A DNA stretch of 64,000 bases, from NCBI RefSeq assembly GCF_011299595.1, contig NZ_CP049867.1:3038001-3102000 (forward strand), read 5' to 3'. Position 1 is the first letter of the stretch. Each line of letters starts with the position of its first letter. The position numbers were made by a program, and so were the translations under genes. This document shows, piece by piece, positions 55,507-61,826 of this stretch. The notes under the pieces were generated by a model that searched no databases, had not been told where the DNA came from, and worked only from the letters and a program-made list of their open reading frames with translations. Origin of the DNA: Nocardioides sp. HDW12B (GTDB lineage Bacteria > Actinomycetota > Actinomycetes > Propionibacteriales > Nocardioidaceae).

Positions 55507-55830
55507 TTATGCCGCGACGTAGAGCTTGCGCAGGCGCTCGGTCAGCTCCCACCGCGTGCGGTCACCCTCGTAGAGGCGGACCACGACACCAGGTCCCAGG
55601 TCGATGACGCTGCCGTCCTCGAACGTGACCGTGCCGCGACCGGCCAGCACGAGGAACACCTCGTCGGCCTCGACGTCGTCGTCCGTGCCCGGGCCGGCGT
55701 CCCACAGGCCGATCTCGCTCCGCCCCAGCTCGGCCAGCGTCGCGACCGCGGTCTGCAACGGCTCGGAGCCTCCGTCGGGCGTCGTGGGCGCCGCGAGCCC
55801 ATCACGGGCGATCAGGCGCACCTCGGCCAT
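55507..55830 (-). CDS. Small cupin-domain protein
   Basis: The 107-residue protein is a single cupin barrel, with ADEVFLVLAGRGTVTFEDGS and GPGVVVRLYEGDRTRWELTE as the two cupin motifs. The His and Glu set of metal-dependent cupins is only partly present. Such proteins may bind a small ligand or act as isomerases. ATG at 55830 is chosen; GTG at 55839 is also in frame and neither has a good ribosome site. It is the last chromosomal gene before the island junction. Confidence 0.75.
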   Translation of the reverse strand: MAEVRLIARDGLAAPTTPDGGSEPLQTAVATLAELGRSEIGLWDAGPGTDDDVEADEVFLVLAGRGTVTFEDGSVIDLGPGVVVRLYEGDRTRWELTERLRKLYVAA

Positions 55831-55948
55831 CGACGTCACGAAGGGCAGCCTAGGGCCGGCTCGCTCGAGCCGCGCAGGTGCGGGTCCACCGTCTCGCGAC
55901 GCCACGAGCCCGAGCGGAGGCTCACGCCACCAACTGCGGCAGACAAGC

Positions 55949-55988
55949 AACAGGGCCTGACCTGCGTCTGCGCAGATCAGGCCCTGTT
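55949..55988 (-). terminator. Native terminator of the interrupted tRNA-fMet gene
   Basis: AACAGGGCCTGA (55949-55960) pairs with TCAGGCCCTGTT (55977-55988). An inner CTGCG/CGCAG stem gives a 4-nt loop. It lies directly after the tRNA 3' end on the minus strand and shows which side is original chromosome. Confidence 0.75.
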
Positions 55989-55990
55989 CG

Positions 55991-56027
55991 TTGTAGCGGG
56001 GGCAGGATTTGAACCTGCGACCTCTGG
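55991..56027 (-). other. Attachment site: 3' fragment of an initiator tRNA-fMet gene
   Basis: On the minus strand these 37 nt read as the end of a bacterial initiator tRNA: the last bases of the anticodon stem (CCAGAGG), the T arm (GCAGGTTCAAATCCTGC) and the acceptor 3' strand CCCCGCTAC. The sequence beyond 56027 does not continue the tRNA: no anticodon loop, D arm or matching 5' acceptor strand is found. Integrases that target tRNA genes leave exactly this 3' remnant at one end and a rebuilt tRNA at the other. The complete gene should therefore lie beyond the right edge. Confidence 0.8.
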
Positions 56028-56334
56028 AGTCACACAGGGCGATTCCGAGTGCTACCTAACGTTGCGGGAAACAGCCGAATCGCTTGTGTTGACGCGGTGT
56101 TCGCTGTCTCGAACGATCCCGATCGTCCCCGATCCGGGCCGGCTTAGGCCGACAGATTCCGGAGGGTAAGAGGAGGGCGATCAAGTCCAGCTGCGGCCGG
56201 CACCGCTATGTTGCCATGGACAAACCGCCATATACGCTTTCGGGACAAGCGGATAGTGTGCTGCAGTCGATTCGACCGTGGAGTCATCACGGCAGACGAA
56301 CTTAAGGTCGCCCCCCGTGAAGGTTGACAGTGCC
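56028..56334. other. Gene-free left end of the island
   Basis: I see no convincing gene in these 307 bp. Both strands have short open frames without ribosome sites or recognisable products. The region is where integrase arm sites would be expected next to an att site, but no clear repeats were identified. Confidence 0.4.
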
Positions 56335-56493
56335 CTACTTCCAGTAAGCGCCGTGCCGCGAGCAAAGACCTCCGGTGCTGTTGCACTTACTACAAGTGAG
56401 TCGGTCGCCGAGAATCGACTGTCCCGGCTTGTTCTTGCAGTTCGGACATACCGTTATCGTCGTCCCGCACTTGCGACATTGTTCCGCAGCCAT
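56335..56493 (-). CDS. 52-residue zinc-ribbon protein
   Basis: This small frame encodes 52 residues with CRKCG near residue 6, CPNCK near 16, CSKCN near 34, and C then H at 44 and 47 (GLCSRHGAYWK). Three CxxC pairs and a Cys/His pair make one or two zinc knuckles likely. The ATG is preceded by GGGGG at 8 nt, a good ribosome site, and the frame ends with TAG. There is no membrane helix. The function is unknown; nucleic-acid or protein binding is plausible. It is the first island gene from the left and is divergent from the ParB-like gene. Confidence 0.7.
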   Translation of the reverse strand: MAAEQCRKCGTTITVCPNCKNKPGQSILGDRLTCSKCNSTGGLCSRHGAYWK

Positions 56494-56660
56494 GCACCAC
56501 GCCCCCTAAATTCAGCCATGCCTCACGCACGCCTATTGCGAGCGACCCTATCCACATCGAAGCCGTCCCGCGCGGTTTCGAGCACCTGTCAGCTCTCCCC
56601 CGCCTCTAGCGCTGCATGTTGACTAGAGTGAGTCCGCACTCCGAAGGATGTGGTTCGGCG

Positions 56661-57275
56661 ATGACCTGGCGGACGAAGTTCCTGGCTGTCCCCACAGCCC
56701 AACTGCAACAGGATGAAGAGGTGAGCCCTACCGCCAAGGCGACCCCTGAGCAGATGCGGGCCCATATGGCCCAAGTCCCGGCCGTCTACAACAGGATCGG
56801 AGCCGGGGCGCGTGCTGAGGACTTCCAACGGATGCGCGCTAGTGGCGATCCGCAGACTCGCGCCGTAGGCGACGCCTACCATCATCTGTTCTCGCCAGCC
56901 GGCGTTGACCACCGGCTCGAAGCCGAGATCGTCGAGGGCAAGGGCCTGGTGGTGACGCGAGGGCGCCACCGCGTTGAGGCCGCCCGCGAGATTGGGCTCC
57001 CCTACGTCCCAGTCCACGTTCGCGCAGCCGACGAGCGAACCCTGGATGCCGCCACACGAAGCTTGGAGGACCAACTGCAACCGACTGCTCCTGATGCGGT
57101 GATCGCGCAACAACAATTGAACGCCGAACACCGTGAAGCACGGTCAGCGACAGTGGAGCGAACCGGGCCGCAACCTACAGTGAGTGCGAGCGGCACCGAC
57201 CGGGCATCGCGCGCAATGGACGCCCCGTCCGCTACCTCTCAGACAGGTCCGTCGAGAGGTCCCGGTCGTTCCTAG
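56661..57275 (+). CDS. ParB/Srx-like domain protein of the island
   Basis: The 204-residue protein holds a ParB-like segment in the middle (about residues 95-125), VTRGRHRVEAAREIGLPYVP followed by VHVRA. This is the G-x-HR-x-EAA pattern of ParB/sulfiredoxin-fold domains that bind nucleotides or DNA. A helical region precedes it (PEQMRAHMAQVPAVYNRIGA), and the C-terminal 70 residues are low-complexity and probably disordered. There is no helix-turn-helix, so it is not a full partition protein. ATG at 56661 is chosen; an ATG at 56616 would add 15 residues. Confidence 0.65.
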   Translation: MTWRTKFLAVPTAQLQQDEEVSPTAKATPEQMRAHMAQVPAVYNRIGAGARAEDFQRMRASGDPQTRAVGDAYHHLFSPAGVDHRLEAEIVEGKGLVVTRGRHRVEAAREIGLPYVPVHVRAADERTLDAATRSLEDQLQPTAPDAVIAQQQLNAEHREARSATVERTGPQPTVSASGTDRASRAMDAPSATSQTGPSRGPGRS

Positions 57276-57291
57276 GCGGTCCGAGAACCGC

Positions 57292-57297
57292 TAACCT
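57292..57297 (+). promoter_or_regulatory. -10 box for a leaderless message
   Basis: TAACCT ends 7 nt before the GTG at 57305, and no Shine-Dalgarno sequence is present. Confidence 0.4.
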
Positions 57298-57304
57298 CAG
57301 ACTC

Positions 57305-57610
57305 GTGAACGCTGCCTGGGAGTACGCGGTCCTTCGCGTCTATTCGCACTTCCCCGATCCCAACACGGGGGAAGAGTTGTGGGCTCTCCAGACTCGCGGC
57401 GAAATCGAGCACGGGAAGGTTTCCACCGACGAGTTGGAGTTGTTCAACGAGCTTGGGCGGGCTGGCTGGCGCGTACGGTTTCGTGGTGCCGGGTCGGGTG
57501 TACCTGACTCCAAGCTTCTAGACCGACATGTTCGGGAGTCATCTGCAGGCCGAGTCATCGGCACGGAGGAATGGCTCTTGGAGCGCAAGCTGGACGAGCC
57601 GCGGGCGTGA
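57305..57610 (+). CDS. DUF4177-like small protein
   Basis: The 101-residue protein follows the DUF4177 pattern: WEYAVLRVYSHFP at the N-terminus, ELELFNELGRAGWRVRFRGAG in the middle and EEWLLERKLDEP at the end. This family is a small alpha/beta fold of unknown function found widely in phages and mobile elements. GTG start, probably leaderless. It is convergent with the ThuA-like gene 50 bp away. Confidence 0.6.
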   Translation: MNAAWEYAVLRVYSHFPDPNTGEELWALQTRGEIEHGKVSTDELELFNELGRAGWRVRFRGAGSGVPDSKLLDRHVRESSAGRVIGTEEWLLERKLDEPRA

Positions 57611-57660
57611 CCTGACCCCTTGCAACCGAGGTCGCCACCCAGGTCGCCGTACCGAGAGAG

Positions 57661-58371
57661 TCAGCGCCGGAGGTCACTCCTGATCTCGTCGAGCGCAAGG
57701 CCGAGCGACTTGCCAGCCTGCTCGAAGGACCGGTTGGACGTCGCGCTGAACTGCTTGACCACGAGGAGTTGCAGCAACCTCGTCTCCCGGTCAGAAGTCT
57801 GAGCCTTGTTGTGGAAGCAGGTGTAGAAGATCGAGCCTTCGCCGTATTTGGCGTACGCCATGATCGGGTTACCTGCTTGCTGGCTGCCCTTCGCTGCCGT
57901 GAGCAGAGACTCGGCCTTGCCGCGCCGCAGAACAGCCCAAGCCCCCATGTCGAACTCGACATCGATCCGACCCCCGAGAACGTCCTTGAGCTCGGGGTCA
58001 ATGACTTCCGCACTCACTTGTCCACGAGAACCCGAGCGTCCGCCAAAGTCGAAAACGCCCGGAAACGCCTGGGCGATCAATGTGTCGGCATGGTCGGAGG
58101 CATAAAGGCACCCACCACTCCGAACGAACTCCGCGAGGCCGCGCGGATCAACCTGGTCCGGCGTGCCACAGTTCACGAAGAGAAGAGAGCACTCGAACGA
58201 GCCATCGAATGGCTCGAACTCAACGCCCATCGAGGTGAGAATCTCCCCGATGTTGTCGTTGCCCGGTCGCGTGACGAAGACCTTCTGATGGCCAAGACGT
58301 GAAAGGTGTGGACCTGGTGGGAACTCGGTAACTCCCGTTGAGTCCATGACCCTGCGCCGCCATCGACTCAT
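57661..58371 (-). CDS. ThuA/GATase1-like protein with shared N-terminal tag
   Basis: Residues about 4-26 (WRRRVMDSTGVTEFPPGPHL, then SRL) form a tag that matches the N-terminus of the vWA protein of the same operon at 13 of 23 positions. Residues about 30-215 resemble ThuA/class I glutamine-amidotransferase-like domains: CSLLFVNCGTPDQVD, FVRSGGCLYASDHADTLI, and AYAKYGEGSIFYTCFHNKA. No complete Cys-His-Glu triad could be assigned, so it may be a binding domain, not an amidotransferase. ATG at 58371 overlaps the DedA stop as ATGA, which fixes the start. It is the last gene of the operon. Confidence 0.7.
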   Translation of the reverse strand: MSRWRRRVMDSTGVTEFPPGPHLSRLGHQKVFVTRPGNDNIGEILTSMGVEFEPFDGSFECSLLFVNCGTPDQVDPRGLAEFVRSGGCLYASDHADTLIAQAFPGVFDFGGRSGSRGQVSAEVIDPELKDVLGGRIDVEFDMGAWAVLRRGKAESLLTAAKGSQQAGNPIMAYAKYGEGSIFYTCFHNKAQTSDRETRLLQLLVVKQFSATSNRSFEQAGKSLGLALDEIRSDLRR

Positions 58372-59063
58372 GCCGCGTCGGCTTCTTGGACTCGCTGCCT
58401 CCGGTGGCGGCGCTCGATGAGAAACTGCGCAAGGACGGCAGCGCCGAATAACACAGCTCCGAGGAGTGCCAGCACAGCCCCGACAACCGGTGACCCATCC
58501 TCGCTGCGCAGTGAGGAGCTCGCCATCGCGTAGATGCTGATGTAAGTGGCGGACCAGAGGATGCACGACGGAGCAGCCCAAGCCACAAAGCGACGGAACG
58601 GAAAGGCGTGGACCCCCACCACAAATGGCGTGACCGTTCGGAGGACTGGGATGAAGCGCGATGTAAGGATCCAGGGCCCGCCACGACGCTCCACCATTCG
58701 TCCAACAGGACCAATGCGCTGCTCACCAGCTCGCCGTCGCAACCAGCGGCGCCGATGCAGGGTTGGACCGACCCATCGGCCAAGCCAATAGCCGGTGACT
58801 TCCCCGATGAACGCTCCAAGCGACACCAGAACGCCAAGCAGGAATCCTTCCCGCGGACTTTGGACCGCCGCCGAGGCGACCAACATGACGGTATCGCCGG
58901 GGACGAGCAGACCGGTGATGACGTTTGTCTCGAACATTGCGGCTGTGCCAGCCAGCAGCGCCCGGGCGGTCGGGTCGACAGTTTGAACCTTGTCAATCAG
59001 CTCGCTAACGGAGCCCCCGAAGTTCTGCAGCAAGTCCCATACGCCGTCCCAGAATCCCGTCAT
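58368..59063 (-). CDS. DedA-family (VTT-domain) membrane protein
   Basis: The 231-residue protein matches DedA: FETNVITGLLVPGDTVMLVA near residue 43, FIGEVTGYWLGRWVG near residue 85, GGPWILTSRFIPVLRTVTPFVVG near residue 128, and a terminal helix with a basic tail. DedA proteins move or flip lipids such as undecaprenyl phosphate or phosphatidylethanolamine. Its presence inside a chaperone/GTPase operon is unusual. It lies 38 bp after the vWA stop and is coupled to the next gene by an ATGA overlap. Confidence 0.82.
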   Translation of the reverse strand: MTGFWDGVWDLLQNFGGSVSELIDKVQTVDPTARALLAGTAAMFETNVITGLLVPGDTVMLVASAAVQSPREGFLLGVLVSLGAFIGEVTGYWLGRWVGPTLHRRRWLRRRAGEQRIGPVGRMVERRGGPWILTSRFIPVLRTVTPFVVGVHAFPFRRFVAWAAPSCILWSATYISIYAMASSSLRSEDGSPVVGAVLALLGAVLFGAAVLAQFLIERRHRRQRVQEADAA

Positions 59064-59101
59064 GCTCTCGCCTTCCTCATCGCGAGTGCCATTACTTCCC
59101 G

Positions 59102-59713
59102 TTAACCTTTGCGTATGAGGCCCTGCGCCATCGACGCAATCGAGTCCGCGAGGTTCTCCGACGTGGCGGTGCGCGCAGCCGCGGTCTCCGTGGATATGGA
59201 GGCGAGCTCTTGTGCGCTGCCTTCACCGAGGCCGCACGTCAAGATCCGGATGTTGTCGTTGATGAGTTCCGCTGCTTTCGACTCAGCGGTATGACGGTTT
59301 CCGAGGTCACCGTCTCCGAAGATCGCCACCACGCGGTCGCCTACATCGAGCGCCATCAACTGCCGATGTGCAAGCGTCAGAAATGGGACAGCATCGTTGC
59401 CGCCTGACGCAACAGCGCGCGAGAGAAGGGAGTGCGCTGGCTTCGGGCTGGAGTCCGGTGGCGTATCGCCCTCGACACCGTGGTGCCACAGGATCACGCC
59501 AACTTGGTATCCCGCGTCAACCGCCTCGTCGATAAAGCGCTTGCACCCCTTCACTGCCTTGAAAATTCGGTCGCCTTGCATCGAGCCACTGACGTCGAGC
59601 GCCAACACCACTGCGCCTCCGAACCGTGAGCGCAAGCGCTGAAAGTGCGGGCCGACGGGATACTCAGTTACCCCGTCGGAGCTGAACGACTTGCGAGTCC
59701 ATCCTGCTGCCAT
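59102..59713 (-). CDS. Minimal vWA-domain protein with shared N-terminal tag
   Basis: The first 26 residues contain the tag WTRKSFSSDGVTEYPVGPHF (then QRL), shared with the ThuA-like protein. The rest is one von Willebrand A domain. The MIDAS motif is VVLALDVSGSMQGDR (DxSxS), with SGGNDAVPFLTLAHR and VAIFGDGDLGNRHTA supplying the later metal contacts. Such domains bind partner proteins through a divalent metal. There is no signal peptide, so it is cytoplasmic. It lies 11 bp after the Hsp70 stop. Confidence 0.85.
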   Translation of the reverse strand: MAAGWTRKSFSSDGVTEYPVGPHFQRLRSRFGGAVVLALDVSGSMQGDRIFKAVKGCKRFIDEAVDAGYQVGVILWHHGVEGDTPPDSSPKPAHSLLSRAVASGGNDAVPFLTLAHRQLMALDVGDRVVAIFGDGDLGNRHTAESKAAELINDNIRILTCGLGEGSAQELASISTETAAARTATSENLADSIASMAQGLIRKG

Positions 59714-59724
59714 CGCTGCTCCGC

Positions 59725-61296
59725 CTACCGATCCAACGTGAGGCCACTGACGACCTGATGCTGCTCGGCGACCTCGGCGTCATCGAGGACTCCGTGAATG
59801 AACGCCTCTACTTCGAGTTTGGTCTTCGCCGTGCCCTCGGCCGATTCGACGGTCATACGCCCGTCCAGGTCGACCGACACGAACAAGGTGAGGGGGCTTC
59901 CTGCCGCGCGCGGCGGGATACCGACAATCTCCCCCTCCAAGACGATTCGGTTGTCGGCGGGCTCCTTGGATGTCACCGCACCACCCTGCTCGTATAGCTG
60001 GATGCGTGCCCGATCCTGCTCGTTTACGATGGTCGCTACGACATGTTCCTTGTGGTTGATGGGCAACGGCGTGTTGGCCGGCACGAAGTGGTGAACGTAC
60101 GGCTCCTCTCGCCAAGGCTCATGACTTGAATGGATGAGGATGCCGATCGACCGCGGCAGCACCGGAGTGATCCGGGCGAGCGGCCCTGGGAGTCCGGGCC
60201 GAGAATCAGCGACTCCCCCACTCTGCGCGACAAGCTGCGCGGCCAAGATCGCGGCCCCCCGTGCGACTGCCTTGTCAGGGTCGGTGAGCCGGACGGGAAG
60301 ACCTAAGCGCTCCCCCAGCGACTTACGAATCATCGGCATCCTGGTCGACCCTCCGACCAAGAGCACCTGTCCAGCGGCTGGCGAGCCCAAGACGGCAGCC
60401 GACTCGATCACGCGCGTCACGGTGTCAAGGCATCGGACCATCAGGTCCCTTGACGCTTCCTCGAAGGCAGCTCGATCGAGCCTCAGCTCGATGGCCCGGC
60501 CTTGGAACCGAATGCGCTCCGTCACGCTGTCGCGTCCCGTGAGTTGGCGCTTGATGCGCTCCGATGCCGCTTCGACGGTGCCCATCACGTCCTCGTCGTA
60601 GCGCAGATCGTCAGCGTTCGACAGCTTGTCCACTTCCGCCCACAGGAGGTCTTGGATTCGGCTATCCCAATCCAGTCCGCCGAGCCTCGTTTCACCATCC
60701 ACTGCCCAGACACGGGGCGCGCCTTTGTGCATACCGACGACAGCAACGTCGAAGGTGCCGCCACCCAGGTCGAAGACAAGAGAGGTGACGTCTGGTTCGT
60801 TTGCCAAGCCGTAGGCGTAGGCGGCCGCAACGGGCTCCGCAAGGAGTTCAAGGCACTTCAGCCCCCCGATCTCTGCCGCCGCGTGGGTAGCCTCCTTCTC
60901 CGCCACGCCGAAGTAGGCCGGGACGGTGATGACGGCGGCGAGGTCATCCAACGGCACGGCAAGGGCCCGAGATGCATCCATGGCCAGGTGCCGCAGGATG
61001 ACGCCGGAGATGCCTTCGGGCGTGTAACGCTGGCCGTGGAACTCCAGGGGAAACTCGCTACCCATCTGACGCTTGATTCCCGTCACGACGTTCTCAGGGT
61101 CGCGCGCAAGCATCCGCTTGGCTTCCTCCCCGACGAGTGCTCGTTCGCCGACCGCGAAATGCACGACTGAAGGAGTCAACTCCCCGCCGTCGGAGGATTC
61201 AACGATGGTCTCGCTGCCGTCACGGTCCCGATGGATCACGCAGGAGTACGTCGTCCCCAGGTCAATCCCGATGCTTCTCAGGTCGGTCACCGGCAT
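59725..61296 (-). CDS. Hsp70/DnaK-like chaperone lacking the C-terminal lid
   Basis: The 523-residue protein has a full Hsp70 ATPase domain (about residues 1-375): IGIDLGTTYSCVIHRD, LAEPVAAAYAYGL, VFDLGGGTFDVAVVGM and VLLVGGSTRMPMIRKSLGER. A beta-type substrate-binding domain follows (about residues 400-500; FVPANTPLPINHKEHV, DNRIVLEGEIVGIPPRAAG). The helical lid and the acidic tail of housekeeping DnaK are absent. It is a dedicated chaperone-like ATPase of this operon, not the cell's main DnaK. Its start overlaps the end of the SH3 gene by 10 bp. Confidence 0.9.
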   Translation of the reverse strand: MPVTDLRSIGIDLGTTYSCVIHRDRDGSETIVESSDGGELTPSVVHFAVGERALVGEEAKRMLARDPENVVTGIKRQMGSEFPLEFHGQRYTPEGISGVILRHLAMDASRALAVPLDDLAAVITVPAYFGVAEKEATHAAAEIGGLKCLELLAEPVAAAYAYGLANEPDVTSLVFDLGGGTFDVAVVGMHKGAPRVWAVDGETRLGGLDWDSRIQDLLWAEVDKLSNADDLRYDEDVMGTVEAASERIKRQLTGRDSVTERIRFQGRAIELRLDRAAFEEASRDLMVRCLDTVTRVIESAAVLGSPAAGQVLLVGGSTRMPMIRKSLGERLGLPVRLTDPDKAVARGAAILAAQLVAQSGGVADSRPGLPGPLARITPVLPRSIGILIHSSHEPWREEPYVHHFVPANTPLPINHKEHVVATIVNEQDRARIQLYEQGGAVTSKEPADNRIVLEGEIVGIPPRAAGSPLTLFVSVDLDGRMTVESAEGTAKTKLEVEAFIHGVLDDAEVAEQHQVVSGLTLDR

Positions 61297-61826
61297 CTCG
61301 GCAGTCCGTCGGTGTTCGTGGGAACGTAGGCATCGGAGATGTAACCGAGTCCAACGATGTGGTCCCACCGCCTAGAAGGCCCGTATGGTCCGTTGCTCAC
61401 ACGGTCTCCGTTCTCGACTTTGCAATCGGCCTTGACCCAACTTCCCTTATCAAGGACCTTCACCACCTTCGCATCAACAGAAGGGGCGACACGCACATTA
61501 ATGTTGGCCGAAACCCTGATTCTCTTAGTCGAGCCCGAGTCGTTGCCGCCCCCGCCGCGGTTCTCGCCGCCTCCGCTGTAGTTGTTGCCATCTCCGCTGT
61601 AGTTGTCGCCGCCTTCGTCCATCGCCCACGGCCACGGGATGACATTGGACACCCGTTGCTGAACGTCAAGGACGTTGGTCTTTGACGTATCCCAGATCCG
61701 AACAGCACGGTTGTCCGCCAACGCCCACGTGAGCAACGCGGCCGCTGCGGCCGCAACGATGACGAAGTGCATGAGGGTCCACGCTGTACGAAAAGTCCAA
61801 TAGATCAGTGGGATGCCGTTCTTCAT
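61287..61826 (-). CDS. Membrane-anchored SH3b-domain protein
   Basis: The 179-residue protein has one N-terminal transmembrane segment (about residues 13-36), a Gly/Asn/Ser-rich spacer (about residues 70-100) and a C-terminal bacterial SH3 domain (IRVSANINVRVAPSVDAKVV through GYISDAYVPTN). SH3b domains bind cell-wall peptides or proteins. The anchor puts the domain on the outer face if the N-terminus is inside. The start overlaps the GTPase stop as ATGA. Confidence 0.78.
   Translation of the reverse strand: MKNGIPLIYWTFRTAWTLMHFVIVAAAAAALLTWALADNRAVRIWDTSKTNVLDVQQRVSNVIPWPWAMDEGGDNYSGDGNNYSGGGENRGGGGNDSGSTKRIRVSANINVRVAPSVDAKVVKVLDKGSWVKADCKVENGDRVSNGPYGPSRRWDHIVGLGYISDAYVPTNTDGLPRCR

Noticed and set aside
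55991-56070. Complete tRNA gene
   Set aside because: Only the 3' part (T arm and acceptor strand) is present. No D arm, anticodon loop or pairing 5' acceptor strand occurs at the needed distance.
56144-56386. Leftward frame of 80 codons
   Set aside because: Its start falls inside the zinc-ribbon gene in another frame, the product is Arg/Leu-rich without motifs, and no ribosome site is visible.
56278-56622. Rightward frame of 114 codons at the left end of the island
   Set aside because: It has no ribosome site or recognisable product and runs opposite the well-supported 52-residue zinc-ribbon gene.
59725-61296. Housekeeping DnaK
   Set aside because: It lacks the lid and tail, is not next to grpE or dnaJ, and is embedded with vWA, SH3 and GTPase genes on an island.
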